Part shown: positions 35,160 through 43,796 of the stretch, piece by piece
Position numbering within the stretch: the stretch's first letter is position 1
Layout: each line of letters begins with the position of its first letter
Assembly (NCBI RefSeq): GCF_011046735.1
Contig: NZ_CP049258.1
Span: 4,854,001-4,918,000 of the forward strand
Length of the DNA: 64,000 bases
Source of the DNA: Nordella sp. HKS 07
GTDB taxonomy: Bacteria > Pseudomonadota > Alphaproteobacteria > Rhizobiales > Aestuariivirgaceae
Direction: 5' to 3'
Made by a program: the position numbers and the translations under genes
Notes under the pieces: model-generated
Databases searched by the model: none
What the model was told of the DNA's origin: nothing
The model's input: only the letters and a program-made list of their open reading frames with translations

Positions 35160-35171
35160 TCTTGTCTCGCC

Positions 35172-35222
35172 TGAAGGACCCTTCGAGGCAACGCCTTCGG
35201 CGTTGCTCCTCAGGGTGAGGGA
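35172..35222. repeat. Inverted copy of the REP-like element beside the GIY-YIG gene
   Basis: On the plus strand it reads AGGACCCTTCGAGGC, then the palindrome GCAACGCCTTCGGCGTTGC, then TCCTCAGGGTGAGG. This is the reverse complement of the copies at 34609-34856. It ends 13 bases from the start codon of the GIY-YIG gene. Confidence 0.8.
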
Positions 35223-35239
35223 TTGAGGGAAAAGTCGCT

Positions 35240-37624
35240 CTACGACCGCGGCTTCGTCTTGTCCGGATCGTAATGCGCGAAGCGCACGATGCGGGCCGGG
35301 AGCCGCTTCTGGTGGCCGTCGAGCTTGCCGATCTCGACTTCGGTGCCGATCACCGAATGAGTGACGTCGACCCTTGCGAGCGCGATGTTTTTCTTCAGCA
35401 CCGGCGAGCGCGTGCCGCTGGTGACGACGCCGATCTGGGCGCGCCCGATATGGACGCAGTCGCCATGGCCGACCGCGACATTGGAATCGATATCGAGTCC
35501 GACCAGCTTGTGGCGCGGATGTTCCTTGCGCTCGAGCAGCGCCGCCTTGCCGATGAAGTCGTCGGTCTTGGTCTTGAGCGGCACGGTGAAGCCGATGCCG
35601 GCCTCGAAGGGATCGGTCTGATCGGAGAATTCGTAATGCGCGAAGATGAGTCCAGCCTCGATGCGCAGCATATCGAGCGCCTCGAGACCGAGCGGAGCGA
35701 GCCCGTATTTCCGGCCCGCCTCCCAGACGGCGTCGAAGACGGCGAGCGCGTCCTTGGGATGGCAGAAGATCTCGTAGCCGAGCTCGCCCGTATAGCCGGT
35801 GCGCGACACGACGAGCGGCACGCCCTCGAAGCCGCCGATGCGGCCGACCGTGAAGCGGAACCATTCGAGCTCGCCGATCTGGGGCTGTGCCGGCGGCGTC
35901 CATACGATCTCCTTGAGGAGGTCGCGCGATTTCGGGCCCTGCACCGCGATATTGTGGAGCTGATCGGTCGATGAGCGCACCCAGGCCTTGAAGCCCATCT
36001 TCTCGGCCTGCTCGCGCAGCCAGATGCCGCTATAGTCGTCGCCGCCGATCCAGCGGAAATTGTTTTGGGCCAGGCGGAATACCGTGCCGTCGTCGATCAT
36101 GCCGCCATGCTCGTAGCACATCGCGGTGTAGACGACTTGGCCCGGTGACAGCTTGCGCATGTCGCGCGTCACGCAATATTGCATGAGCGCCTCGGCATCG
36201 GGACCGGTCACCTCGAATTTGCGCAAGGGCGAGAGGTCCATCACCGCCACGCGTTCGCGGCAGGCCCAATATTCCTCGACCGGTCCGTCATTGTTAAAGC
36301 GCTGCGGCAGCCAGTAGCCGCGATATTCGGTATAATTGCGGGTCAGCGCCGAAAAGCGCGCATGGAACGCGGTTTCGCGCGTCATCTGGGGGTCGGCGTC
36401 AGGAGTCATGCGATAGGCCACCGCTCTCGAGAATTTTTCTTTGCCGGAATAGGTGCGGACATGGATGTCGGTCGGGTTCCAGCCATTGCCGACATTGATG
36501 TCATCGGGACAGGCCGACGAAACGCAGACGAGATCGGTGAGTGCGCGCATCAGCACATAGTCGCCGGGACGCGACCACGCCTCGTCGTAGTAGATCTGGT
36601 TCTGGTCGTCGACGCGGGTATTGTAGAAATAATTGATCGCCTCCCAGCCCGGACGCTCCGTCACGCCATAGGGCTTGAGCGCGCGGTTGAAGTTCTCCGT
36701 GCAGTTCACATGTCCTGGATAGCCGACATCGTCGTAGTAGCGGCTGCTGCAGGCGGTGGCGAAGAAATCGTGCCGGCCGACCGTGTCCTGGACGATCTCG
36801 ACCAGCGGCTCGAAGTCCAAGCCGAACATCTTCGACAGCAGCCCGGGTGTCGGATAAGCGCGCCCGGTCATGGTGCGCGTGATCGTGCCGTCGAGCGCGT
36901 TTTCGATCCCCTTGTCGAGCTTGCGCCGGGAGAAGCACTGGAAGTCGGTCATCTGCCGGCCGGCGACATCAATGATCTGGATGAATTCGCCGGCGCGCAC
37001 CGTATAGGCGCGGGCGGTCGCCCGATCGACGCGGATGTCCTGGATGGGATCGGCGAGGGGATCGGGCAGGGGGACAGGTTCGTTCTCGCGGGGCGGCGTG
37101 GCGCGCTCGACCTTCACTTGTAAGGGCGTCGCCGTGTCCTGCGCCTCGAGATCCATCTTGCCGCCGGGCGCGCCGATGATCACGACGCCATCGCGCCGCG
37201 CCCTGAAGTCCTGTTTGCTGCCGGCGGGAGACAGGGCGCCGAAAAGCCGGATGGCCTTGGCGCCGCCGAGATCGATCTTGCGCCGGGCGAGCGCCATGCG
37301 GCTGCGCGCCGCCGTTACGTCGTCGCTGGCAAGCGAGGCCCTGATGCCCTTGGCATCGCCGGCTTCGGTTACGCCCAGCAGCGCGGGATCGCATCGGCCG
37401 TCGCCGCCGGCCGCGACGATCTCGCCCGCCTGACCGCCTTCGAGATCGGTGACGGTGAGCCGGTCGCCGGCCCTGATATCGAGGATCAGCGTGCCGCCGC
37501 CCGCGATCTTGTAGAGTTCGGTGCCGCGCGGCAGCGCCGGCAGGCCCGGCGTGTAGATGAGGCTCGGACGTGGCGCGTGCCCGGCAACCACGCGGTTCTG
37601 GAAGCTCTTCTCGAACCTGTTCAT
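35240..37624 (-). CDS. tdm: Trimethylamine N-oxide demethylase-like protein (DUF1989 plus GcvT)
   Basis: This 794-aa two-domain enzyme matches the architecture of TMAO demethylase Tdm. The N-terminal half (about 1-370) is DUF1989, a probable metal-binding domain with cysteine-rich blocks (ATACSSRYYDD, HVNCTENF, LVCVSSACPDD). The C-terminal half (about 400-790) is a GcvT/DMGDH-type tetrahydrofolate domain (HGGMIDDGTVFR, LGYEIFCHPKDA, ALDMLRIEAGLIF). Tdm splits TMAO to dimethylamine and formaldehyde, and the folate domain captures the one-carbon unit. Start ATG 37624 (MNRFEKSFQNRVV) is 108 codons inside the longest frame. It is divergent from the flavin reductase, across phased array C. Confidence 0.87.
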   Translation of the reverse strand: MNRFEKSFQNRVVAGHAPRPSLIYTPGLPALPRGTELYKIAGGGTLILDIRAGDRLTVTDLEGGQAGEIVAAGGDGRCDPALLGVTEAGDAKGIRASLASDDVTAARSRMALARRKIDLGGAKAIRLFGALSPAGSKQDFRARRDGVVIIGAPGGKMDLEAQDTATPLQVKVERATPPRENEPVPLPDPLADPIQDIRVDRATARAYTVRAGEFIQIIDVAGRQMTDFQCFSRRKLDKGIENALDGTITRTMTGRAYPTPGLLSKMFGLDFEPLVEIVQDTVGRHDFFATACSSRYYDDVGYPGHVNCTENFNRALKPYGVTERPGWEAINYFYNTRVDDQNQIYYDEAWSRPGDYVLMRALTDLVCVSSACPDDINVGNGWNPTDIHVRTYSGKEKFSRAVAYRMTPDADPQMTRETAFHARFSALTRNYTEYRGYWLPQRFNNDGPVEEYWACRERVAVMDLSPLRKFEVTGPDAEALMQYCVTRDMRKLSPGQVVYTAMCYEHGGMIDDGTVFRLAQNNFRWIGGDDYSGIWLREQAEKMGFKAWVRSSTDQLHNIAVQGPKSRDLLKEIVWTPPAQPQIGELEWFRFTVGRIGGFEGVPLVVSRTGYTGELGYEIFCHPKDALAVFDAVWEAGRKYGLAPLGLEALDMLRIEAGLIFAHYEFSDQTDPFEAGIGFTVPLKTKTDDFIGKAALLERKEHPRHKLVGLDIDSNVAVGHGDCVHIGRAQIGVVTSGTRSPVLKKNIALARVDVTHSVIGTEVEIGKLDGHQKRLPARIVRFAHYDPDKTKPRS

Positions 37625-37659
37625 GGCACGTAAGGCTAGCTCAATTAGGGGGAGAGCAC

Positions 37660-37705
37660 AATGGTATGAAATTGGGCGTGATTGGTCTTGTCTGGTAGGG
37701 GGTGG
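37660..37705 (+). promoter_or_regulatory. Phased ATTGG array C (tdm / flavin reductase)
   Basis: AATGG at 37660, ATTGG at 37671 and 37681, TCTGG at 37691 and GGTGG at 37701 are spaced 11, 10, 10 and 10 bases. The array sits in the 154-base divergent region and continues the pattern of arrays A and B. Confidence 0.55.
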
Positions 37706-37778
37706 TTGGTCCAGTCGGAGGAGTTGCGGTCCGGAAGCCTCGCATGCCAGATACAGCCCATCTTTCTTGGAGACCGGA

Positions 37779-38264
37779 ATGAACGTGCCTATTGACAGCC
37801 GCGCCTTTCGTACCGCCTTGGGGGCTTTCGCCACCGGCGTGACCATCGTCACCACGCGCGGTCCCACTGGCGAGCCGATCGGAAACACCGTCAACTCCTT
37901 CAACGCCGTGTCCCTCGATCCGCCGCTCGTTCTGTGGAGCCTCGGCAAGCGCGCCTATAGTTTCAAGACATATCTTTCGGCCGACCATTTCGCGGTGAAT
38001 GTACTCCGCGAGGGCCAGGAAGAATTGTCGCGCCGTTTTTCCCGCTCGCTCGACGATAAATGGACCGGCCTCGACTACGAGACCTGGGACACCGGCTGTC
38101 CGATCCTGCCCAACGCGCTGGCCGTTTTCGAATGCAAGACCGCTTATACTTACCAGGGCGGCGATCATGTCATCTTTGTCGGTGAGGTCCTCAATTTCGA
38201 CCATGACCGCAACGGCAAGCCTCTGGTCTTCTGGCACGGCGGCTACCACGCCGTGACCAAATAG
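37779..38264 (+). CDS. Flavin reductase family protein
   Basis: This NAD(P)H:flavin reductase-like protein has 161 aa and supplies reduced flavin to partner monooxygenases. Family stretches are AFATGVTIVTTRG, GNTVNSFNAVSLDPPLVLWSL and a C-terminal YQGGDHVIFVGEVL plus FWHGGYHAV. The start ATG 37779 begins the conserved N terminus. It is divergent from tdm. Tmm carries its own NADPH site and would not need it, so the partner may be a two-component oxygenase elsewhere, possibly for dimethylamine. That is inference. Confidence 0.87.
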   Translation: MNVPIDSRAFRTALGAFATGVTIVTTRGPTGEPIGNTVNSFNAVSLDPPLVLWSLGKRAYSFKTYLSADHFAVNVLREGQEELSRRFSRSLDDKWTGLDYETWDTGCPILPNALAVFECKTAYTYQGGDHVIFVGEVLNFDHDRNGKPLVFWHGGYHAVTK

Positions 38265-38266
38265 GG

Positions 38267-38302
38267 CCAATTAAAACCGCTTGTAACCAAAACCATACCA
38301 TT
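38267..38302 (-). promoter_or_regulatory. Phased array D, reverse orientation (upstream of permease)
   Basis: CCAAT at 38267, CCGCT at 38277, CCAAA at 38287 and CCATT at 38298 are spaced 10, 10 and 11 bases. Read on the minus strand these are AATGG, TTTGG, AGCGG and ATTGG. It lies right after the flavin reductase stop and 214 bases before the permease start. The rest of this 251-base gap shows a CCGCTGCGGCGG hairpin and nothing else clear. Confidence 0.5.
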
Positions 38303-38515
38303 TTAGCATCCACCTGAGCCGCTGCGGCGGTTCATCTGGTGGGGAATCGGTCATGCTGACAACCGGGCACAGATCCGGCGGAGCGTGTTCGCACAGGAGG
38401 GGAAGCGCTCATACGCTTCTTGGACCTCTCATCTTTTGCATTGATCACAGCCGTTCCACCGGGGCGCCTTGGCGCCTGACGGCCGTGGTCGCTTCAACTT
38501 TGGGAGAAGTCGCTC

Positions 38516-40330
38516 ATGACGACGAAACAGGGCTCTGGCGGGGCAGCCAGCACGACGGTTTCGCCTGGTTTGGTCACGACCCAAGCCGGCGAGCTGCATA
38601 GGGCCATCGACTGGCGTGGTGCTTTCTGGGTGGCGGCGGGCGTTCCGCCGCTTGTGCTCTTCTCGATCGGCGGCATTGCGGGAACGACCGGCAAGCTCGC
38701 TTTTCTGGTGTGGATGATCTCGATGGTGATGGGCTTCATCCAGTCCTTCACCTATGCCGAGATCGCCGGCATGTTCGGTAACAAGTCGGGCGGCGCCTCG
38801 GTATATGGCGCGACCGCGTGGCTGCGCTATTCGAAATTCATCGCTCCACTGTCGGTGTGGTGCAACTGGCTCGCCTGGACCCCGGTGCTCTCGCTCGGCT
38901 GCGCCATCGCGGCAGGCTATATATTGAACGCGCTCTGGCCCGTTCCGGCTGCCGACTCGCAAGCGGTCCTCGATTGGGTGAGCGCCAATGCGGCTTCGCT
39001 CGCGGCGGATTCGCCCCGCGTGCTGGAATGGCTCGCCGCCAATGCCGGCAAGACGGCGCAGGATGCAATGACGGCGCTGCTCACCCAGGATGCGGTCGCA
39101 GCGCTAACGCCCGGAATTCGCAGCTGGGCCTTGCTTTCCTTCCCGATACCGGGGCTGGCGCAGGCCAATCTCAACGCCACCTTCTTCATCGGCGCCATCC
39201 TGATGCTGATCATCTTCGCGATCCAGCATCGCGGCATTGCCTCGACCGCGAGCGCCCAGAAATGGCTGGCGATCATTGTGCTGGTCCCGCTCGCCATCAT
39301 CGGTCTGCTGCCGATCTTCATGGGCAATATCGACTCGGCCAATGTGACGGCGCTCGTGCCGCCGACCGCGGCTTATTCGGGTGTCGACGGGACCTGGAAT
39401 AACGGCGGCTGGACCTTGTTCCTCGGCGGCCTCTTCATCGCTGCCTGGTCCACTTACGCCTTCGAGACGTCGATCTGCTACACACGCGAGCTGCGCAATC
39501 CGAAGACCGACACTTTCCGGGCGATCTTCTATTCCGGCCTGTTGTGCATGTTCTTCTACTTCGTCATCCCCTTTACCTTCCAGGGTGTGCTGGGCCATGC
39601 CGGCATGCTGGCGCCCGGCATTGTCGATGGCACCGGCATCGGCGAGGCGCTGGCGGGAATGGTGCATGGCGGCAAGGTGGTAACTCAGATCCTCGTCATC
39701 CTGATGATCCTGGCGCTCTTCCTCGCCATCATGACAGCGATGGCCGGATCCTCGCGCACCCTCTATCAGGGTTCGAAGGATGGCTGGCTGCCGCGTTACC
39801 TCAGCCATGTGAACGAGCATGGCGCGCCGACCAGGGCGATGTGGACGGATTTCGGTCTGAACCTGTTCCTGCTCGCCATCGCCTCCGACCTCGTCGGCTA
39901 TTTCTGGGTGCTGGCGCTCTCCAATGTCGGCTACATGATCTTCAACTTCCTCAACCTGAATGCCGGTTGGATTCATCGCGTCGACTCGGGCCACATCGCG
40001 CGGCCATGGAAGGCGCCAACGTGGTTGATCGGGCTCAACACCGTGCTCGCCTTCGTGAATGCGTTGTTCCTCGGCGCCGGCGCCAAGGTCTGGGGCTATT
40101 CGACGGCGCTGTGGGTCGGCTTCGTGCTGGCCGCCTTGATCATACCGGTCTTCGCCTATCGCCATTACGTGCAGGATGGCGGCCGGTTCCCGCCCGAGGC
40201 TTTGTCGGATCTCGGACTCAAGGAAGGTGATCTCGGTGAACGCAAGGCCGGAATGTGGCCCTACATCACGCTGGCGGCCGGTCTGGTTGTCGTGCTGGTC
40301 GCGAACTGGGTCTTCGTCCTGCCGGGATAA
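38516..40330 (+). CDS. APC-superfamily permease
   Basis: This 604-aa membrane transporter of the amino acid-polyamine-organocation superfamily has about 12 hydrophobic helices. The first (VPPLVLFSIGGIAGTTGKLAF) and the YAEIAGMFGNKSGGASVYGA stretch after helix 2 are typical. A large insert of about 90 residues follows helix 4 (VPAADSQAVLDWVSANAA to IPGLAQANLN). It is longer than most family members. The ribosome binding site GGGAGAAG precedes ATG 38516. Next to tdm and the flavin reductase, it may import methylated amines or a linked amino compound, which is context only. Confidence 0.87.
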   Translation: MTTKQGSGGAASTTVSPGLVTTQAGELHRAIDWRGAFWVAAGVPPLVLFSIGGIAGTTGKLAFLVWMISMVMGFIQSFTYAEIAGMFGNKSGGASVYGATAWLRYSKFIAPLSVWCNWLAWTPVLSLGCAIAAGYILNALWPVPAADSQAVLDWVSANAASLAADSPRVLEWLAANAGKTAQDAMTALLTQDAVAALTPGIRSWALLSFPIPGLAQANLNATFFIGAILMLIIFAIQHRGIASTASAQKWLAIIVLVPLAIIGLLPIFMGNIDSANVTALVPPTAAYSGVDGTWNNGGWTLFLGGLFIAAWSTYAFETSICYTRELRNPKTDTFRAIFYSGLLCMFFYFVIPFTFQGVLGHAGMLAPGIVDGTGIGEALAGMVHGGKVVTQILVILMILALFLAIMTAMAGSSRTLYQGSKDGWLPRYLSHVNEHGAPTRAMWTDFGLNLFLLAIASDLVGYFWVLALSNVGYMIFNFLNLNAGWIHRVDSGHIARPWKAPTWLIGLNTVLAFVNALFLGAGAKVWGYSTALWVGFVLAALIIPVFAYRHYVQDGGRFPPEALSDLGLKEGDLGERKAGMWPYITLAAGLVVVLVANWVFVLPG

Positions 40331-40444
40331 GCACGAAGATCACGATGATCGAGCGGGGGCGGCTGGAAACGGCCGCCCTCTTATTTGCCTTGATCGCTCA
40401 TCGCGCCCCGCCGATACTCCCGCAGCTCAACTGGGGAGGATTCG

Positions 40445-41008
40445 ATGCTGGGCTACATTCTTCTGGCGATCCTGGTCATCGCCGGCTTCTATCTGGTCTA
40501 TGCCTATAACGCGCTGGTCAAGAATAAGAATCTTGTCGCGGAAGGCTGGAGCGGCATCGATGTGCAGCTGCGTCGGAGGGCCGACCTCATCCCCAATCTC
40601 GTCGAGACCGTGAAGGGCTATGCGGCGCATGAGGACAAGTTGTTCCGCGACATCGCCGACCTGCGTGCCAAGAGCATTTCGGGCGGTACCGTCACCGAGC
40701 AATCGCAAGTGAGCCAGGCCATCACCGGCATGCTGGGCCGGCTCTTTGCCGTCGCCGAGGCCTATCCTGAGCTCAAGGCGGATGCGAATTTTCGCGATCT
40801 TCAGGAAAAGCTCGCCGGCGTCGAGGACGAGATTCAACTGTCGCGGCGCTACTACAATGGCGCCGTGCGCAACTTCAATACCATGATCGAATCCTTCCCC
40901 TCCAATCTGATCGCGGGCTTCTTCCGTTTCATCAAGGCCGAGTTCTTCGAGATCGGCGATCAGGCAGCCCGCCAGGTGCCCAAGGTGGAATTCAACAAGG
41001 CGTCCTAG
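40445..41008 (+). CDS. LemA family protein
   Basis: This 187-aa membrane-anchored protein has one N-terminal helix (GYILLAILVIAGFYLVYAYN) and a long helical-bundle domain. The family motif RRADLIPNLVETVKGYA near residue 40 is clear, as is YNGAVRNFNTMIESFPSN at the end. LemA proteins commonly sit beside DUF2207 or TPM-type membrane proteins, as here. Their role is unclear, perhaps in envelope stress. The ribosome binding site GGGGAGGA is strong. Confidence 0.92.
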   Translation: MLGYILLAILVIAGFYLVYAYNALVKNKNLVAEGWSGIDVQLRRRADLIPNLVETVKGYAAHEDKLFRDIADLRAKSISGGTVTEQSQVSQAITGMLGRLFAVAEAYPELKADANFRDLQEKLAGVEDEIQLSRRYYNGAVRNFNTMIESFPSNLIAGFFRFIKAEFFEIGDQAARQVPKVEFNKAS

Positions 41009-41029
41009 ATCACCGGGCTTTCAAACCTG

Positions 41030-41216
41030 CCGCTTCTCCCGCTTGCGGGAGAAGGTGCCCGAAGGCCGGATGAGGGTGTCGGGCAGTCAATCTCACATAC
41101 CACTTGGCGACAGAGTGATGATGATATTTCAGCCTTCGACAGCGCGGGATTGCCAGCATCGAAAGGACACCCTCATCCGCCCTTCGGGCACCTTCTCCCG
41201 CAATCGGGAGAAGGGG
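41030..41216. repeat. Inverted pair of CTTCTCCCG repeats between lemA and the DUF2207 gene
   Basis: A copy at about 41033-41079 (hairpin TTCTCCCGCTTGCGGGAGAA followed by GGTGCCCGAAGG and GATGAGGGTG) faces an inverted copy at 41164-41215 (CACCCTCATCCGCCC and TCTCCCGCAATCGGGAGA). About 85 bases separate them. This is a REPIN-like doublet inserted in the operon leader. The longer reading frame through it (from 41043) is not the true protein start. Confidence 0.75.
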
Positions 41217-41231
41217 AAGCCGATCAGGGCG

Positions 41232-43124
41232 ATGCTCATTTCCCTTGCCCTCTTTTTCGCTGTCGCCGGACAAGCCGTCGCGGCCGAGCGCATAACCTCC
41301 TTCCTCAGCGACGTGACGATCGGTGCAGATTCGGCGCTCACCGTGACCGAGACGATCGCCATCGTTTCTGAGGGCGATGAGATCAAGCGCGGCATCAACC
41401 GCGATTTCCCGACCCGCTACAGGGACAGCAAGGGCCTCTCCTATGTGGTGGGCTTCGAGGTCCTGGGCGTCAAGCGCGACGGCCGGGATGAGCCCTACAC
41501 GCTGATGTCGATCGCGAATGGCGAACGCATCCGCATCGGCAGCGCCGATGTGTTCCTGAACAACGGCCAGCATATCTATGAGATCACTTACCGGACGACA
41601 CGCCAGCTCGGTTATTTCGGCGATTACGACGAGCTATATTGGAACGTCACCGGCAATTCCTGGACCTTCCCGATAGAAAGAGCCGAGACGATCATCCGCC
41701 TGCCGCCGGGCGCTACCATTCGCCAGCATGCGGAATATACCGGCCGGCAAGGCGAACGGGGCAGCAATGCGGAAGTGCTGCAATCGACCGGCGACCGCTA
41801 TCGGGCGCGCACCACGCGCACGCTGGCGCCCGACGAGGGCTTCACCGTCGCGGTCGGATGGCCAAAGGGCTTCGTCACCGCGCCGACCGAGATCGACAAG
41901 GCCAAGGACGCGATCAGGGACAATCTCGGTTTCTTCGCGGTGGCGGCAGGTGTGCTCCTCGCTTTCGTCTATTATCTCTTTGCCTGGTTCCGCGTCGGGC
42001 GCGATCCGCCGAAAGGCGTCATCATTCCGCTCTTCACGCCGCCTGCGGGGCTGGGCCCGGCCGGAATGCGTTATGTCTGGAAGCAAGGGTTCGACGACAA
42101 GTCTTTCGCCGCGTCGCTGGTCGGCCTCGCGGTCAAGGGGCGTCTCAAGATCATCGAGAAGGACGGCGGCTTCTCGATCCAGCGCAAGGACGACCAGAGC
42201 CAGCCTCTGATGCAAGCTGAAGCGGCGCTCTACCGGGCGATCCCGCGCGGCACCACCGAGCTCGAGCAGAGTAACCATTCGGCGGTGCGCGCCATGAAGA
42301 GCGCCATCGAGGACACGCTCGAGAAGGAGCATGAGGGCGTCACCTTCGTGCGCAATCTGAAATGGTTCTGGGGCGGGATCGCCATCTCGGTCATAGCCCT
42401 CCTGGCGGGAGCCGCCTTGCTGCCGGGCGATGATGCGTTTGTCGGCCTCTTCATCTCGGCCTGGTCGACTTTCTGGTGGGGCATCCTGCTGGTGATCAGC
42501 TGGTCGTTGGTCAAGGGCATCTTCGAGACGCGAGGCGTCTTCGCCAAGATCAAGTCCTTTTTTGCGCTGGGCTTTCTCGTGCCTTTCTTCCTGGCGGGCG
42601 GCGGCGTGCCGGCAGCCGTCTTCTTCTCCGCGCAATCGCCAGCCCTCTATGGCTTCGCTGCCGGCGCTGTGGCGCTCGTGGCCATGGGCTTCGTCTTTCA
42701 TTGGTTGCTGCGCGCGCCGACAATCATGGGCCGCAAGCGCCTCGACCAGGTCGAGGGCTTCCGCATGTATCTGAAGACCGCGGAGGAGGAGCGCCTCAAG
42801 GTGCTGCATCCGCCGGAGAAGACGCCGGAATTGTTCGAGCGCTATCTGCCTTTCGCGCTGGCGCTCGATTGCGAGAATGAGTGGAATGCGAAATTCGCCG
42901 CAGTCCTGGCCGCTGCGGCCGCTGCCGGCGCCGCGGCATCGCCCATCTGGTATTCCGGCGACAACTGGAATCCCACCCGCATGGATGACTTCACCGGCAG
43001 CCTCGGGAAGAGCCTGTCGAGCGCTACCTCGTCGTCGTCGGTGGCCCCCGGCAGCAACTCCGGTTCCTTCGGCGGCGGATCATCAGGCGGCGGCGGTGGC
43101 GGTGGTGGCGGATCGGGCTGGTAG
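41232..43124 (+). CDS. DUF2207 membrane protein
   Basis: This predicted membrane protein has 630 aa. Signal peptide MLISLALFFAVAGQAVAAER marks the true start at 41232. An extracytoplasmic DUF2207 domain follows to about residue 230 (ITSFLSDVTIGADSALTVTE, GINRDFPTRYRDSKGLSY, IYEITYRTTRQLGYFGDYDE). One transmembrane helix comes next (FFAVAAGVLLAFVYYLFAWF), then a cytosolic part and paired helices near 390-490. The C terminus is a low-complexity Gly/Ser tail ending GGGGGGGGGSGW. It pairs with LemA in one operon. Its function is unknown. Confidence 0.88.
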   Translation: MLISLALFFAVAGQAVAAERITSFLSDVTIGADSALTVTETIAIVSEGDEIKRGINRDFPTRYRDSKGLSYVVGFEVLGVKRDGRDEPYTLMSIANGERIRIGSADVFLNNGQHIYEITYRTTRQLGYFGDYDELYWNVTGNSWTFPIERAETIIRLPPGATIRQHAEYTGRQGERGSNAEVLQSTGDRYRARTTRTLAPDEGFTVAVGWPKGFVTAPTEIDKAKDAIRDNLGFFAVAAGVLLAFVYYLFAWFRVGRDPPKGVIIPLFTPPAGLGPAGMRYVWKQGFDDKSFAASLVGLAVKGRLKIIEKDGGFSIQRKDDQSQPLMQAEAALYRAIPRGTTELEQSNHSAVRAMKSAIEDTLEKEHEGVTFVRNLKWFWGGIAISVIALLAGAALLPGDDAFVGLFISAWSTFWWGILLVISWSLVKGIFETRGVFAKIKSFFALGFLVPFFLAGGGVPAAVFFSAQSPALYGFAAGAVALVAMGFVFHWLLRAPTIMGRKRLDQVEGFRMYLKTAEEERLKVLHPPEKTPELFERYLPFALALDCENEWNAKFAAVLAAAAAAGAAASPIWYSGDNWNPTRMDDFTGSLGKSLSSATSSSSVAPGSNSGSFGGGSSGGGGGGGGGSGW

Positions 43125-43129
43125 AGCTC

Positions 43130-43172
43130 CCTTACCGAGCCTTAATTGCGCGGCCACGGCGCGGTAAGGTTT
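43130..43172 (+). terminator. Terminator after the lemA-DUF2207 operon
   Basis: CCTTACCG (43130-43137) pairs with CGGTAAGG (43162-43169) and is followed by TTT. The intervening 24 bases can add a small inner stem. Confidence 0.5.
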
Positions 43173-43287
43173 CCAGGACGACAAAGATGTCATGTGAGTG
43201 CCGGCACTGCAGGCGAGCTCTCATGACGAAGCGCGTGTCTTGCCGGTCCTCATGATCGAGGTCATAGCATCATCGAGGAGACCAAAC

Positions 43288-43794
43288 ATGACTTTTCGCA
43301 TCGTCACGCCCGCCGCGCTTGCCCTGTTTCTCCTGGCGGGCACGGCGTTTCTCGGCGCCGCCGGGCCGGCGGGTGCCGCCAGCAATGCCACCATGACCGC
43401 GTGTTCGCAGCAGTGGCAGGCGGACAAGAAGGCGGGCAAGGTCCCGCAAGGTGAAACCTGGTCGAAATACTACAGCGACTGCGCCGCCGGCATGAAGAAG
43501 GGCGCGTCTGCCGCCACGACGACCATGAAGAAGAAGGCTGCCGCCGTGACGTCGGCCAAGAAGGACACGCGCAGCTTCGTGCCGAAAGAGCCGACAGCCA
43601 CCGATCAGACGGCGGTCGCCACGACCGATGCTAAGGGCAAGCCCTTGAGCGCCGGAGAAATCGCTTTCCGTCAGCGGATCAAGGAATGCGGCAACGAATG
43701 GCAGCAGGACAAGGCCAAGGGCACATTGCCCGCTGGCGAGAAATGGCCGGATTTCTGGAGCGCCTGCAATACGCGCCTGAAGGCGCACGGGTAG
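43288..43794 (+). CDS. Secreted protein with a duplicated PsiF-like cysteine module
   Basis: This 168-aa protein has a signal peptide (MTFRIVTPAALALFLLAG, cleavage near GPAGAA). Two copies of a roughly 30-residue module follow: CSQQWQADKKAGKVPQGETW ending in SDC, and CGNEWQQDKAKGTLPAGEKW ending in SAC. Each has two cysteines and the pattern C-x3-W-x2-DK-x2-G-x-(L/V)P-x-GE-x-W. A Lys/Ala/Thr-rich linker joins them. It resembles PsiF-repeat proteins loosely. Function is unknown. Start ATG 43288 is inside a longer frame and follows GAGGAG. Confidence 0.78.
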   Translation: MTFRIVTPAALALFLLAGTAFLGAAGPAGAASNATMTACSQQWQADKKAGKVPQGETWSKYYSDCAAGMKKGASAATTTMKKKAAAVTSAKKDTRSFVPKEPTATDQTAVATTDAKGKPLSAGEIAFRQRIKECGNEWQQDKAKGTLPAGEKWPDFWSACNTRLKAHG

Positions 43795-43796
43795 AG

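Noticed and set aside
34609-35222. CRISPR-like reading of the tandem repeats.
   Set aside because: There are only two units of 139 bases with palindromic REP cores, no short regular spacers and no cas gene.
37625-37948. A 108-codon N-terminal extension of tdm.
   Set aside because: It reads through the divergent promoter region and the flavin reductase start. Homology begins at ATG 37624.
41043-41231. A longer start for the DUF2207 protein.
   Set aside because: The extra residues are encoded by the REPIN-like repeat. The signal peptide at 41232 marks the true start.
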